From: Devosia salina
Lineage (GTDB): Bacteria > Pseudomonadota > Alphaproteobacteria > Rhizobiales > Devosiaceae
NCBI RefSeq assembly: GCF_019504385.1
Contig: NZ_CP080590.1
Coordinates: 1,468,001-1,532,000 of the forward strand
DNA length: 64,000 nt
Reading direction: 5' to 3'
Part shown: positions 16,040-24,479 of the stretch, piece after piece
Layout: the number at the start of each line of letters is the position of its first letter
Numbering within the stretch: the stretch's first letter is position 1
Made by a program: the position numbers and the translations under genes
The notes under the pieces: model-generated
Seen by the model: only the letters and a program-made list of their open reading frames with translations
The model's database searches: none
What the model was told of the DNA's origin: nothing

Positions 16040-17854
16040 CTATCGCAGTGCCCGCAAGGCATTGAGGATCACGGCCACGTCGATGCCCTCCTGCAGCAGC
16101 GCGCCCTGAATGGGCGTGATGTAGCCCAAGGCCGCGGCCCCCATGCCCAGCATGGATAGGCCCATGCCGATGATGACGCTCTGCACGGCGATGCGACGGG
16201 TCGCCTGCGCCACGCGGATTCCCTCGACCAGCGGCGCCAGCCGGTCGACCAGCAGCACCACACCGGCCGCTTCGGAGGATGCCGCCGTGCCCCGCGCGCC
16301 CATCGCCACGCCAATAGAGGCTTCTGCAAGGGCCGGCGCGTCGTTGACACCATCTCCAATCACGAGCACGGGTGCATCGCGCTGTTCGCGACGCACAAGC
16401 GCGAGCTTCTGGTCCGGCAGCAATTCGCCCAGGACCAGATCTGCCCCGATGGCCGCGCCGATATGCTCGGCAATGTCTGTGCGATCCCCGGACGCCAGCA
16501 CGATCCGCCCGATCCCGAGGGCACGCAAGCCGCTCACGGCCTCCGGAGCGTCCGGTCTGAGCCGGTCCTGCAGTTGGATGACGCCGGCAATCCTGCCCTC
16601 GATGGCTACCGCCACGCTGAGCAGGCCCGGCTCGTGGCTGGCCACGATCTCGCGGGGCTCTACGCCCGCGGCCCGGGACCGGACGAAGCCGGCACCGCCC
16701 ACGATGACCGCGCGACCCTCAACGGTCCCGGAAATGCCCGTTCCGGGCACCTCTTCGACACCCAGGGGCGCGGAGAGGCTCAATCCGCGGTGCCTGGCAG
16801 CGGCAACCAGTGCTTCGGCAACGACATGCCCCGAGGCCTGATCCAGGCTGGCCGCAAGCCGGAGCACCTCGGATGGGTCCTGCCCGGGAGTAACACCGAT
16901 TGCGACCACTTCGGCCCGGCCCTGGGTAAGGGTGCCCGTCTTGTCGATGATGGCGGTGTGGACAGCGGCGAGCCCTTCAAGCGTTCCACCATTCTTGATC
17001 AGGACGCCGTGGCGCGCGGCCTTTGACATGCCAGATACGACCGCAATCGGCACCGCCAGGATCAGCGGGCAGGGCGTCGCGACCACCAGCACCGCCAGGG
17101 CGCGCACCGGTTCGCCCGATATGAGATAGGCCACGAGGGCGGCCAGCACGGCGATGATCAGGAAGCCCACGGCATAGCGATCGGCGAGCCGTGTCATCGG
17201 CGCCCGCGAGTTCTGCGCGGCCTCCACCAGCTTGATGATGCCCGCATAGGTGCTGCCCGCCGCCGACCGGAGCGCCTCCAGCCGAAATGATGGCCCGGCC
17301 AATGTCGCGCCGCTCAACACTTCCATACCGGCAGCCGCGGTCACCGGCAGGGACTCGCCCGTCAGGACCGACAGATCGAGAGTGGCCGGGCCATCGACGA
17401 CCTGTCCATCCACGGGAATGACGTCGCCCTGGCGGATCAGCAGGTGATCGCCCGGCACGATGTCCTCGATCGGGATCTGCCGGACCTCCTGGCCGTGATA
17501 CTTCATGGCGAACCGCGGCACGCGGTCGAGCAGGGCCTTCATGTCGCGCCCGGCCCGGCGCTGGGCATAGCTTTCCAGCCACTGGCCGCCGGCATACATC
17601 ACCGCCACCACATTGGCGGCCAGCTGTTCGCCGAACAGCAGGGCGGCCGTCATCGACAGGGCGGCCAGCACGTCGAGCCCCACGTCGCCGCGGCGCAACG
17701 AGCTGATGATCTGCAACAGCAGTCCGGCAAGCACCGGGATGGTCGCCAGGGTCCAGGCAAAGGGCGCCAGCTCAGGCTGGCCCAGGGCCCAAAGGATGAA
17801 GCCTAGGATCATCCCTCCGAGCGCAATGGCGATCAGCACATATGTTCGACCCAT
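16040..17854 (-). CDS. Heavy-metal P1B-type ATPase with TPCP motif
   Basis: The 604-residue P-type ATPase pumps transition metals across the inner membrane. It shows TGES (residues 165-168), the intramembrane metal motif TPCP (260-263), the phosphorylation site DKTGT (304-308) and GDGVNDAP near residue 500. TPCP is the motif assigned to the P1B-5 group; S. meliloti Nia, a Ni/Fe exporter of this group, is expressed in nodules. This protein lacks N-terminal metal-binding domains and the C-terminal hemerythrin of Nia, and has SGH in place of the usual SEHP. It is the last gene of an operon behind a FixK box. The start chosen has GGGGGAAAT upstream. Confidence 0.9.
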   Translation of the reverse strand: MGRTYVLIAIALGGMILGFILWALGQPELAPFAWTLATIPVLAGLLLQIISSLRRGDVGLDVLAALSMTAALLFGEQLAANVVAVMYAGGQWLESYAQRRAGRDMKALLDRVPRFAMKYHGQEVRQIPIEDIVPGDHLLIRQGDVIPVDGQVVDGPATLDLSVLTGESLPVTAAAGMEVLSGATLAGPSFRLEALRSAAGSTYAGIIKLVEAAQNSRAPMTRLADRYAVGFLIIAVLAALVAYLISGEPVRALAVLVVATPCPLILAVPIAVVSGMSKAARHGVLIKNGGTLEGLAAVHTAIIDKTGTLTQGRAEVVAIGVTPGQDPSEVLRLAASLDQASGHVVAEALVAAARHRGLSLSAPLGVEEVPGTGISGTVEGRAVIVGGAGFVRSRAAGVEPREIVASHEPGLLSVAVAIEGRIAGVIQLQDRLRPDAPEAVSGLRALGIGRIVLASGDRTDIAEHIGAAIGADLVLGELLPDQKLALVRREQRDAPVLVIGDGVNDAPALAEASIGVAMGARGTAASSEAAGVVLLVDRLAPLVEGIRVAQATRRIAVQSVIIGMGLSMLGMGAAALGYITPIQGALLQEGIDVAVILNALRALR

Positions 17855-17912
17855 ATTTCCCCCGACGATGCGCCTTCCAACGGCGCAGCGCGCCCGGTCG
17901 ACCTGGTGCCGA

Positions 17913-19076
17913 TCATACGGCTTCAGGCGTCGCCGAGCGAGCAGGACCGCGCCGGGTCCACGGCGGAGACTGCTCGGTGAGGCTGCGCGTGAAGATTCCG
18001 AAGCCATAGGTGAGAAGGAGCAGCGAAATCAGCCATCCCAGGAACGGCAGCATGCCGATCAGTCCCGCCAGGATCACTCCGGCGACCAGCAGGCCGAGCC
18101 GCTTGGGCAGGGAGTCCACCTTCATGAAGGCGTTGCCGACCCGGACGGCGAGCAGATAGACCCCGGCGAGATAGGCCAGCACGCAGGCAATGAAGGCGGC
18201 TATGGCAATGAAGGGCAGCAGCACGATCCCGATAATGGTGATCGCGGCAACCGGCACCAGGCCGATGGCGGCGGCAAAGCCCAGAATACCAAGGCCGATT
18301 GTGCGGAGCGGGCGGCTCCGGGCCCGCTCCTCGAAGGCCGCCGTGGCACGCGGCAGGAGGGCGAGGGCCAGGGCGCCGAAGACGATCAGGGCGGTCCACC
18401 ACAGCACCACGGCCCAGACCGCCGGCCACACCCCCGAGACGACATGCTCGGCCGTCTTGCCGGCCTGCCCGGCATAATCGGTGGCTTCGAGCACCTCGAA
18501 TGTCACCTTGTCGGCCGCTGCAACGGTGCCGGGCACCTCGATCGCCGCCGGCGCATGGATGCGCACGATGCCGCCGATCCTGGCCGCGGGTCCGAAGACG
18601 ATTTTGTTGCCGAAGAATTCGAAATCGCCGGCCACCGCCGCATTGAGGTTGAGCGTCTCGGCCGAGACCAGGGCCGCGCCGGTGACGGGGGCAGACAGGT
18701 TGACGCTGGCGCCGCTGAGCCGCGCATTGCCGGCAATGGCCGCGCCCGGTTGCACGGTCACGCTATTGCCAAAGGCGGTGACGTCGCCGCCAATAGCCTG
18801 GGCAATCACAACGCTGAAGCCGGCGGCATAGAGGTCACCGTCCACGGCCTGGTCGGCAGTGACGTTAAAGCCGGCCATGTGGGCGTCTCCACCCACCTTG
18901 CCCCCCAGTGAGGTGTCGAAGCCGGCGACAAACGCGTCATGTGGTACGGCCTGGCCGATCGCGCTGGATTGGCCCGCTGCATAACTGTCGCCGCCCAGGC
19001 TGAACCGGGCATCCTCGGCTTGCGCCGGAACCAGCGCGGCCATGCACATCAGGATCGTCAAAAGGGCCTTGCGCAT
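17913..19076 (-). CDS. Bactofilin-like repeat membrane protein
   Basis: The 387-residue protein has a signal peptide (KALLTILMCMAALVPAQA), then about 190 residues of short hydrophobic repeats such as GGDAHMAGFNVTADQAVDGD and GGDVTAFGNSVTVQPGAAI, as in beta-solenoid polymer-forming proteins. About five transmembrane helices follow from residue 220 onward. The chosen ATG has GGGAGG 8 nt upstream; one five codons earlier overlaps that site. It is the middle gene of the SDR-to-ATPase operon and may form an envelope scaffold around the metal pump; that link is inferred. Confidence 0.7.
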   Translation of the reverse strand: MRKALLTILMCMAALVPAQAEDARFSLGGDSYAAGQSSAIGQAVPHDAFVAGFDTSLGGKVGGDAHMAGFNVTADQAVDGDLYAAGFSVVIAQAIGGDVTAFGNSVTVQPGAAIAGNARLSGASVNLSAPVTGAALVSAETLNLNAAVAGDFEFFGNKIVFGPAARIGGIVRIHAPAAIEVPGTVAAADKVTFEVLEATDYAGQAGKTAEHVVSGVWPAVWAVVLWWTALIVFGALALALLPRATAAFEERARSRPLRTIGLGILGFAAAIGLVPVAAITIIGIVLLPFIAIAAFIACVLAYLAGVYLLAVRVGNAFMKVDSLPKRLGLLVAGVILAGLIGMLPFLGWLISLLLLTYGFGIFTRSLTEQSPPWTRRGPARSATPEAV

Positions 19077-19093
19077 GGCGTGGCCTCCCATTG

Positions 19094-19849
19094 CTAGAGT
19101 GCGGTATAGCCGCCATCGACCAGGTGATAGCTGCCCGTGATGAAGCTGGCGGCGGGCGAGAGTAGGAAAAGCGTCAGCGCGGCGACCTCATCGGCCGTGC
19201 CGAGGCGGCCGATCGGATGCAGCGTGCGGATATAGCCAAGGGCCTGTTCGTCGAGGTTTCGCGAGAGCAGGGGGGTGTCTATGAAGCCCGGACCGACCGC
19301 ATTGATGCGGATCCCCTGCTTGGCGTATTCGGCGGCCGCCGTTTTGGTTAGCCCGACCATTGCGTGCTTGGCCGCGACATAGGCGGGAGCATTGGCGAAG
19401 CCCACGCTCCCCAGGATGGACGACATGTTCACGATCGCCCCGCCGCCCGACGCCAGAATGGCGGGGATCTGGTAGCGCAGGCCGTAGAAGACGCTGTTGA
19501 GATTGGTGTCGATGACCTTCGCCCAACCGTCCAGGGGATAATCGCCCGTGGCGGCAGAGGGACCGCCGATACCGGCATTGTTGACGGCCATGTGCAGCGC
19601 GCCGAACTGGCGGCGTGTCTGCTCGACCATGGCCTCTACTTCCGAGGCCGCCGAAACATCCACCACCCAGGCATTCGCGCGGCCGCCGGACTTCTCAATC
19701 TCCTGCGCCACCGCCTCGGCCCCCGGGCCGTCGAGGTCGGCGACCATCACGGCGGCACCCCGGCCGGCCAGTTGGCGAGCAATGGCCGCCCCGATACCTG
19801 AGGCGGCCCCGGTAACCAAGGCAACCCTGTTGGCAAAATCGTCCGTCAT
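19094..19849 (-). CDS. SDR-family oxidoreductase
   Basis: A 251-residue short-chain dehydrogenase/reductase with the cofactor loop TGAASGIGAAI, the NNAG motif, the catalytic Ser (NMSSILGS) and YVAAKHAM, and a C-terminal GSYHLVDGGYTAL. The acidic residue after the second strand (VADLDGPG) suggests NAD preference. The substrate is unknown. It is the first gene of an operon with the bactofilin-like and P1B ATPase genes (gaps of 17 and 58 bp), and a perfect FixK box lies 56 bp upstream. Confidence 0.88.
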   Translation of the reverse strand: MTDDFANRVALVTGAASGIGAAIARQLAGRGAAVMVADLDGPGAEAVAQEIEKSGGRANAWVVDVSAASEVEAMVEQTRRQFGALHMAVNNAGIGGPSAATGDYPLDGWAKVIDTNLNSVFYGLRYQIPAILASGGGAIVNMSSILGSVGFANAPAYVAAKHAMVGLTKTAAAEYAKQGIRINAVGPGFIDTPLLSRNLDEQALGYIRTLHPIGRLGTADEVAALTLFLLSPAASFITGSYHLVDGGYTAL

Positions 19850-19898
19850 GAAGACCTCCAGTTTCGCCTCAAGCTACCGCTCGGGCACTCGCATGACT

Positions 19899-19912
19899 TT
19901 GACTGGGGTCAA
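19899..19912. promoter_or_regulatory. FixK/FNR box (TTGACTGGGGTCAA)
   Basis: A perfect box centred 56.5 bp upstream of the SDR gene start. It presumably controls the SDR, bactofilin-like and P1B ATPase operon. Confidence 0.8.
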
Positions 19913-19958
19913 TTACGGTTTGTGACCGCGCGTGCTTGTGCGGCCTCGCCTCCGTCGA

Positions 19959-20483
19959 TCAGGGCTGGCCGCCATGGTTGCGCGGAAACCCGACGGAGAG
20001 GGGCAGGCTGGGATCATACCCGGTGAAGGGCAGTTCCAGCACCTGCCAGCAATCGGGGAGCTCGCTGCGCGAGGACAGCTTGAGCGTTTTGACGGCCCGG
20101 TCCATGGCCTCGGCCAGTCCACCGCTGGGGCTCGTCTCCAGAACCAGCCTCGGCACGTTCTGGTGGCGCCGCATTGACCCATTGATCGCCGCATCCGCCA
20201 GTTGGGTGCCCGCAGGGATAGCGATTTCGAGGGTCACGGTCGAACCCTGGCGGTTACGGAAATACACATAAGCCTTCACCGGGTCCGCAGCCGTGGGCGC
20301 AGCATGGCCCGGCAGCAATTCGCTCAGCCCGTCCCTGATCGCCGCGCTGAGCGATGACGGCTCAAGCGAGGCATAGCGGGTGACGGCCAGCACCAGATGC
20401 GTGGACCGCCGCGGCCAGTGGTCAGGAGAAGGCGCCGGCGATAGGCCGACATTCGAGGGACCGGGCTTGATCTGCAGCTCCAT
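19959..20483 (-). CDS. Hypothetical protein in the FixK island
   Basis: A 174-residue protein begins MELQIKPGPSNVGLSPAPSP. It contains VYFRNRQGSTVTLEIAIPAG and ends SLPLSVGFPRNHGGQP. I recognise no domain; there is no signal peptide or membrane segment, and the middle reads like an alpha/beta globular protein. The ATG has CAGGAG 7 nt upstream. It diverges from the universal stress protein gene and shares with it the FixK box at 20540-20553, centred 63.5 bp from this start. Confidence 0.65.
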   Translation of the reverse strand: MELQIKPGPSNVGLSPAPSPDHWPRRSTHLVLAVTRYASLEPSSLSAAIRDGLSELLPGHAAPTAADPVKAYVYFRNRQGSTVTLEIAIPAGTQLADAAINGSMRRHQNVPRLVLETSPSGGLAEAMDRAVKTLKLSSRSELPDCWQVLELPFTGYDPSLPLSVGFPRNHGGQP

Positions 20484-20539
20484 GGGGCAACTCCTGGAAA
20501 GAAAGTCCCATGACGATGTCCCAATCGTCCGCATGCAAT

Positions 20540-20553
20540 TTGACGACGGTCAA
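20540..20553. promoter_or_regulatory. FixK/FNR box shared by divergent genes (TTGACGACGGTCAA)
   Basis: A perfect box lying 63.5 bp from the leftward hypothetical gene start and 74.5 bp from the rightward universal stress protein start. Both distances fit a -41.5 promoter, so one site may serve both directions. Confidence 0.8.
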
Positions 20554-20620
20554 ATGCGAGGCCGGTGGCGCGAGTCAAAGTTCAGTGAACCACTGCGACC
20601 CGCCAACGGATAGATTGATT

Positions 20621-21445
20621 ATGATCAAGGATATCGTCGTTCACCTGACCGGATCGAGCGAGGACAAGTTCCGGCTCGACTGCGCCGAGAAACTCGCCGG
20701 CCGGTTCGATGCGCATCTGACCGGCCTGCTGGTTCATATAGAACCGGAGATCGTGGCCATGCCCGAGGCTGGATACGCCGATGTGCTGCAAAGCCTTGTC
20801 GCCGAGGCGCTCGAGAAGACCGAGCAGCGCCGGGCGATACTCGCCAAGCGTTTCAGTGAGATGGTTGTCCCGGGCGACCTGCGCGTAGTGTCGGGCCTGC
20901 GGGGGACTGTTGGCGACGAATTGGCGGCCGAAGCCCGGACCTCCGATCTCTTTGTCGGTACCAGGCCCTATGGCGATCCCGATCGCGGCCATCGGATCGA
21001 GGAGGGGGTCCTGTTCAAGTCCGGCCGCCCCTGCGTCCTCCTGCCACCCGAACAGGTCGTTCCCTTCGACTTCGAGACCGTGCTGGTGGCCTGGAAAAAC
21101 ACCCGCGAAAGTGCCCGGGCCGTGAGGGACGCCATCCCCTTCCTCCAAAAAGCCCGGACCGTTACGGTCGTCTTGTCGACCGGCGAGCCGGATGAAGAGC
21201 GGCGGGCATCGTCCGGCGCAGATATTGCCCGATATCTCAGCCGTCACGGCGTCACCTGCGAGGTCAGGGAGCTTTCCGGCTGGCACGCAGCTCAGGACGC
21301 ACTGCTCAACGAGATCGAGGCCACGCAGGCACAGCTGGTTGTAGCCGGCGCCTTCGGGCATTCCAGACTCCAGGAACGCTTGCTGGGTGGCGTAACCCGG
21401 GCCCTGCTGGAGCGGTGCCCCGTCCCTGTGCTCGTGTCGAGGTAG
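20621..21445 (+). CDS. Universal stress protein (tandem UspA domains)
   Basis: The 274-residue protein holds two Usp domains, residues about 1-140 and 150-274. The second has the ATP-binding-type motif VVAGAFGHSRLQERLLGGVT. Two-domain Usps are regularly part of FNR, Anr or DosR hypoxia regulons and are thought to aid survival under energy limitation. The gene follows a perfect FixK box and is followed by fixL after 59 bp in the same direction, so usp-fixL-fixJ may be cotranscribed under feedback by FixK. Confidence 0.88.
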   Translation: MIKDIVVHLTGSSEDKFRLDCAEKLAGRFDAHLTGLLVHIEPEIVAMPEAGYADVLQSLVAEALEKTEQRRAILAKRFSEMVVPGDLRVVSGLRGTVGDELAAEARTSDLFVGTRPYGDPDRGHRIEEGVLFKSGRPCVLLPPEQVVPFDFETVLVAWKNTRESARAVRDAIPFLQKARTVTVVLSTGEPDEERRASSGADIARYLSRHGVTCEVRELSGWHAAQDALLNEIEATQAQLVVAGAFGHSRLQERLLGGVTRALLERCPVPVLVSR

Positions 21446-21504
21446 TCAAATTGCCCGCGGATGGTTTGTCAGTTAAGCTGGGGCTTTACGGTCCCCAGGC
21501 GCTC

Positions 21505-22971
21505 ATGAGTGAACGTGTAGACGTCGGCGTGCGGTTGGCTCCCTACCTCTGGGCAGGCGGGTTCGTTCTGCTGGCCTGGATAATCCTGTCTTTGCTCGCC
21601 CTGTTATTCGACGTGTCGCTGGTCGCCTCGGTGTTTGTCCCTGCGGTCCTTGGGGCCGCTGTGCTGGGGGGCGCGGGGCCAGGAATGCTGGCGACCGCTT
21701 TGGCCGCCCCGATAGTCTATCTCCAGCTGGGCGCCGACACTTCAACAGCGTCTCTTCCTGCGAACGTTGCCTTGTTCATCATTATTGGGCTGGGTCTGTC
21801 CTGGGGTGGCAGCCAGCTCCACGCCGCGCGGCAGCGCGAGCGGCGGACCGCCAACTACCTGGCAGAACGGAGCATGGAGCTCGATACCCTGCTCAACACT
21901 GTCATCGACGCCGCGGTGGTGATCGAGGACGATGGCCGCATCCGCAGTATCAATCCTGCGGCGCGGCGCCAGTTCGGCTACGAACCGGCGGAATTAGTGG
22001 GCAAGAATGTCTCCATGCTCATGCCCGAACCCTACAAGGGCCGCCACGACGGCTATCTGGCGCGCTATCTGCGCACCGGGGAACGCCGCATCATCGGGAC
22101 CGACCGGGTCGTGGTGGGGGCCCGCAAGGATGGCACGACTTTCCCGATGAAACTGGCGGTGGGCGAGATGGCGCTCAACGGCAATAGGCATTTCATCGGC
22201 TTCATCCGCGACCTGACGGCCATGGAAGAGACCGCCTCGCGCCTGCAACAGTCACAGAACGAGGTGGCGCGACTGGCGCGATACAACGAGCTGGGCGAGA
22301 TGGCGTCCACCCTGGCCCACGAACTCAACCAGCCGCTGGCCGCAGTGGTCAATTACGTTCAGGGCGCCCAGCGCCTGCTGACCGATGCCACGGACCCGAA
22401 GTTGGTGCAGCTGCAGGCGGCCTTGCAGGAGGCGACCCGACAGACCCTGCGTGCCGGCGACATCATCCGCCACTTGCGTGAATTCGTGACGCGGGGGGAT
22501 GCCGACATGCAACCATCCGACGTCAAGACGCTGGTGGAAGAAGCCAGCGCCCTGGCCTTGGCCGGGAGCAGCGAAAGCGGCATCAGGACCTATTTCGAGC
22601 TCTCCGATACGCCGCCGGTGCTCGCCAATCGCATTCAGGTGCAGCAGGTGCTGCTGAATTTGATCCGCAACGCAATGGAGGCCATGCGCGAGAGCGAAAA
22701 CAAGGTGCTTACGGTTCGAACCTCGGTCGATGACGGCTTCGTATCCGTGGATGTCATCGACACAGGCCCCGGCATTCCGCCGGACATTCAGGCAAGGCTG
22801 TACCAGCCCTTCGTCACCGGCAAACGGGGTGGCATGGGCATTGGCCTGTCGATCGCCAAACGCATTGCAGAGGCCCATGGTGGTACCATTTCTGCCGGGT
22901 CGACGCCCACTGGCGGGACCAGGTTTCATTTCAGCCTGCCGGTACTTGAGGAGGAGCCGGATGCCGAATGA
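21505..22971 (+). CDS. fixL: Haem-based oxygen sensor histidine kinase FixL
   Basis: The 488-residue protein has three or four membrane segments in the first 100 residues, a PAS domain at about 125-245, a HisKA domain with AHELNQPLAA (His272) and an HATPase domain. The PAS segment RHDGYLARY aligns with the haem pocket of Bradyrhizobium FixL: His181 matches the haem ligand His200, and Arg201 (in GTDRVVVG) matches Arg220, which contacts bound O2. KDGTTFPM and RDLTAMEE complete the match. Haem sensing is therefore predicted. Its stop overlaps the fixJ start by 11 nt. The start choice is the first ATG after the usp gene. Confidence 0.93.
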   Translation: MSERVDVGVRLAPYLWAGGFVLLAWIILSLLALLFDVSLVASVFVPAVLGAAVLGGAGPGMLATALAAPIVYLQLGADTSTASLPANVALFIIIGLGLSWGGSQLHAARQRERRTANYLAERSMELDTLLNTVIDAAVVIEDDGRIRSINPAARRQFGYEPAELVGKNVSMLMPEPYKGRHDGYLARYLRTGERRIIGTDRVVVGARKDGTTFPMKLAVGEMALNGNRHFIGFIRDLTAMEETASRLQQSQNEVARLARYNELGEMASTLAHELNQPLAAVVNYVQGAQRLLTDATDPKLVQLQAALQEATRQTLRAGDIIRHLREFVTRGDADMQPSDVKTLVEEASALALAGSSESGIRTYFELSDTPPVLANRIQVQQVLLNLIRNAMEAMRESENKVLTVRTSVDDGFVSVDVIDTGPGIPPDIQARLYQPFVTGKRGGMGIGLSIAKRIAEAHGGTISAGSTPTGGTRFHFSLPVLEEEPDAE

Positions 22972-23587
22972 CGCCGTTATCCACATCGTCGACGACGAGG
23001 TCGCCGTCCGACAATCCCTCGCTTTTCTGGTTTCGGCCGCTGGCTATGCCGTGCGGGTGCACGAGGCGGCACAGGATTTTTTGGATGGCTGTCCCTATCC
23101 GGCTGGCCATTGCCTGATCACGGACCTGCGAATGCCCGACATTGACGGCATAGGCCTGTTGCGGCGCATGAAGGAATGCGGACCGCCCATCCCGACCATC
23201 GTCATTACCGGCCATGGAGATGTGCCCATGGCGGTGGCCGCCATGAAGGAGGGGGCCCTCGACTTCATCGAGAAGCCGTTCGAGGACACGTTGCTGATGG
23301 ACGCGATCGAGCGCATCGTGGGTCGGTCCACCCAATTGTGGGAGCAGAGCCGGGAGCATGATGCCATCCGCGAGCGGATCACCAGCCTAAGCGAACGGGA
23401 ACGGCAGGTCTTTCATGGCATCGTGGCGGGCAAGGCCAACAAGACCATCGCCTATGAGCACGATCTCAGTCCGCGGACCGTGGAGGTGTACCGGGCCAAC
23501 GTCATGGCAAAGATGCAATCCAAGACGCTTCCGGAGCTGGTGCGCATGGCCATTGCAGCGGGAATACCCACGGACGGTTCGCGCTGA
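22961..23587 (+). CDS. fixJ: Two-component response regulator FixJ
   Basis: The 208-residue protein has a receiver domain (DD at residues 11-12, phospho-acceptor Asp55 in LITDLRMPD, Lys105 in EKPF) and a LuxR-type helix-turn-helix near residues 140-200 (LSERERQVFHGIVAGKANK then LSPRTVEVYRANVM). This is the FixJ architecture. In rhizobia FixL phosphorylates FixJ at low oxygen and FixJ activates fixK. GAGGAG precedes the ATG, and the 11-nt overlap with fixL indicates coupled synthesis. Confidence 0.93.
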   Translation: MPNDAVIHIVDDEVAVRQSLAFLVSAAGYAVRVHEAAQDFLDGCPYPAGHCLITDLRMPDIDGIGLLRRMKECGPPIPTIVITGHGDVPMAVAAMKEGALDFIEKPFEDTLLMDAIERIVGRSTQLWEQSREHDAIRERITSLSERERQVFHGIVAGKANKTIAYEHDLSPRTVEVYRANVMAKMQSKTLPELVRMAIAAGIPTDGSR

Positions 23588-23656
23588 GCCCTGCGTAGCC
23601 CTGCGCGCGCGTTATTTTCCAGCGTTCGGGGGCCTCGGCGCAACTCCGTATTCCCC

Positions 23657-23672
23657 CTAGGGAAACTACTAG
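23657..23672. promoter_or_regulatory. Candidate FixJ-binding site upstream of fixK
   Basis: The minus strand reads CTAGTAGTTTCCCTAG, which resembles the (G/C)TAxGTAxTTTCCCTxA pattern I recall for FixJ sites at S. meliloti fixK. It ends 70 bp upstream of the fixK ATG. The orientation is reversed, and the match is from memory. Confidence 0.4.
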
Positions 23673-23741
23673 GTTGTTAACCTGAATTTAACTTCTCGAA
23701 TCAAATTGGAATGAATTCTCCCATAAGTTTGGGAGAGTGAA

Positions 23742-24392
23742 ATGAACTTCCATTTCCACAGGCAAGGTGAAGATACTCAGCCGGGCGGCATGACGCCCTA
23801 CATTGCCAGGCGCGCACAGGACGCGCTGTCGATCTATCGCACCAATAGTGAAGTTTACGGCCAGGGCGAGCCGTCCGGGTCGCTCTATCGCGTGGAATTC
23901 GGTTGCGTCCGCATCGGCCGGGTCACCGCAGACGGCCGGCGCCAATTGTGCAGCTTCTGTTTTGCCGGCGACGTCTTCGGCTGGGAGAGCGATGACGAGC
24001 ACCACTTCTTTGCTGAAGCCGTAGAGGAAACCGGCATCCGCATCCTGCGTCCTGGTCGTGACAGCGAAGCATCGATTGCGCTGTTTCCGCTGGTGCTCAA
24101 GAGCCTGCGGCGCATCCAGGAGCATCTGCTGGTGCTGGGCGGCACCAAGGTCGACGAACGGTTGGCAGATTTTCTCTGCGAGATGGCGGAGCGGCAAGGT
24201 GACGAGTGCCTGGTGCGACTGCCCATGCCCCGCAGCGACGTCGGCGACTACCTCGGGGTCAGCTTCGAAACGGTGTCTCGCATTCTGCGCCGCTTCAAGG
24301 AGAGGGGCATCATCCGTATCCCCGACACCCATTCGGTCGAGATCCTCGACATGGACTGCCTGCACGAGATCAGCGGGCGCGCATCGGTCTAG
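23742..24392 (+). CDS. fixK: Crp/Fnr-family transcriptional regulator FixK
   Basis: The 216-residue protein has a cyclic-nucleotide-like beta roll (GRRQLCSFCFAGDVFGWE) and a helix-turn-helix at about residues 165-187. Its recognition helix FETVSRIL carries the E-SR residues that read TTGA half-sites. There is no N-terminal cysteine cluster, so it is FixK-type rather than an oxygen-sensing FNR; Cys70 and Cys73 sit in the sensor domain. It lies 154 bp after fixJ and is surrounded by matching boxes. No clear box lies in its own promoter, which instead holds a FixJ-like site. Confidence 0.92.
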   Translation: MNFHFHRQGEDTQPGGMTPYIARRAQDALSIYRTNSEVYGQGEPSGSLYRVEFGCVRIGRVTADGRRQLCSFCFAGDVFGWESDDEHHFFAEAVEETGIRILRPGRDSEASIALFPLVLKSLRRIQEHLLVLGGTKVDERLADFLCEMAERQGDECLVRLPMPRSDVGDYLGVSFETVSRILRRFKERGIIRIPDTHSVEILDMDCLHEISGRASV

Positions 24393-24397
24393 GCGAT

Positions 24398-24411
24398 TTG
24401 ACGGTCATCAA
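24398..24411. promoter_or_regulatory. FixK/FNR box (TTGACGGTCATCAA)
   Basis: A perfect TTGAC-N4-ATCAA box starting 6 bp after the fixK stop. Its centre is 75.5 bp upstream of the BON-domain gene start. Confidence 0.8.
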
Positions 24412-24479
24412 TATGCGCCGATGGCGTGCCGCTAGGGTCTCGCGGGGCAATCGAGGGCACGACCATCAGGAGACGTGAA

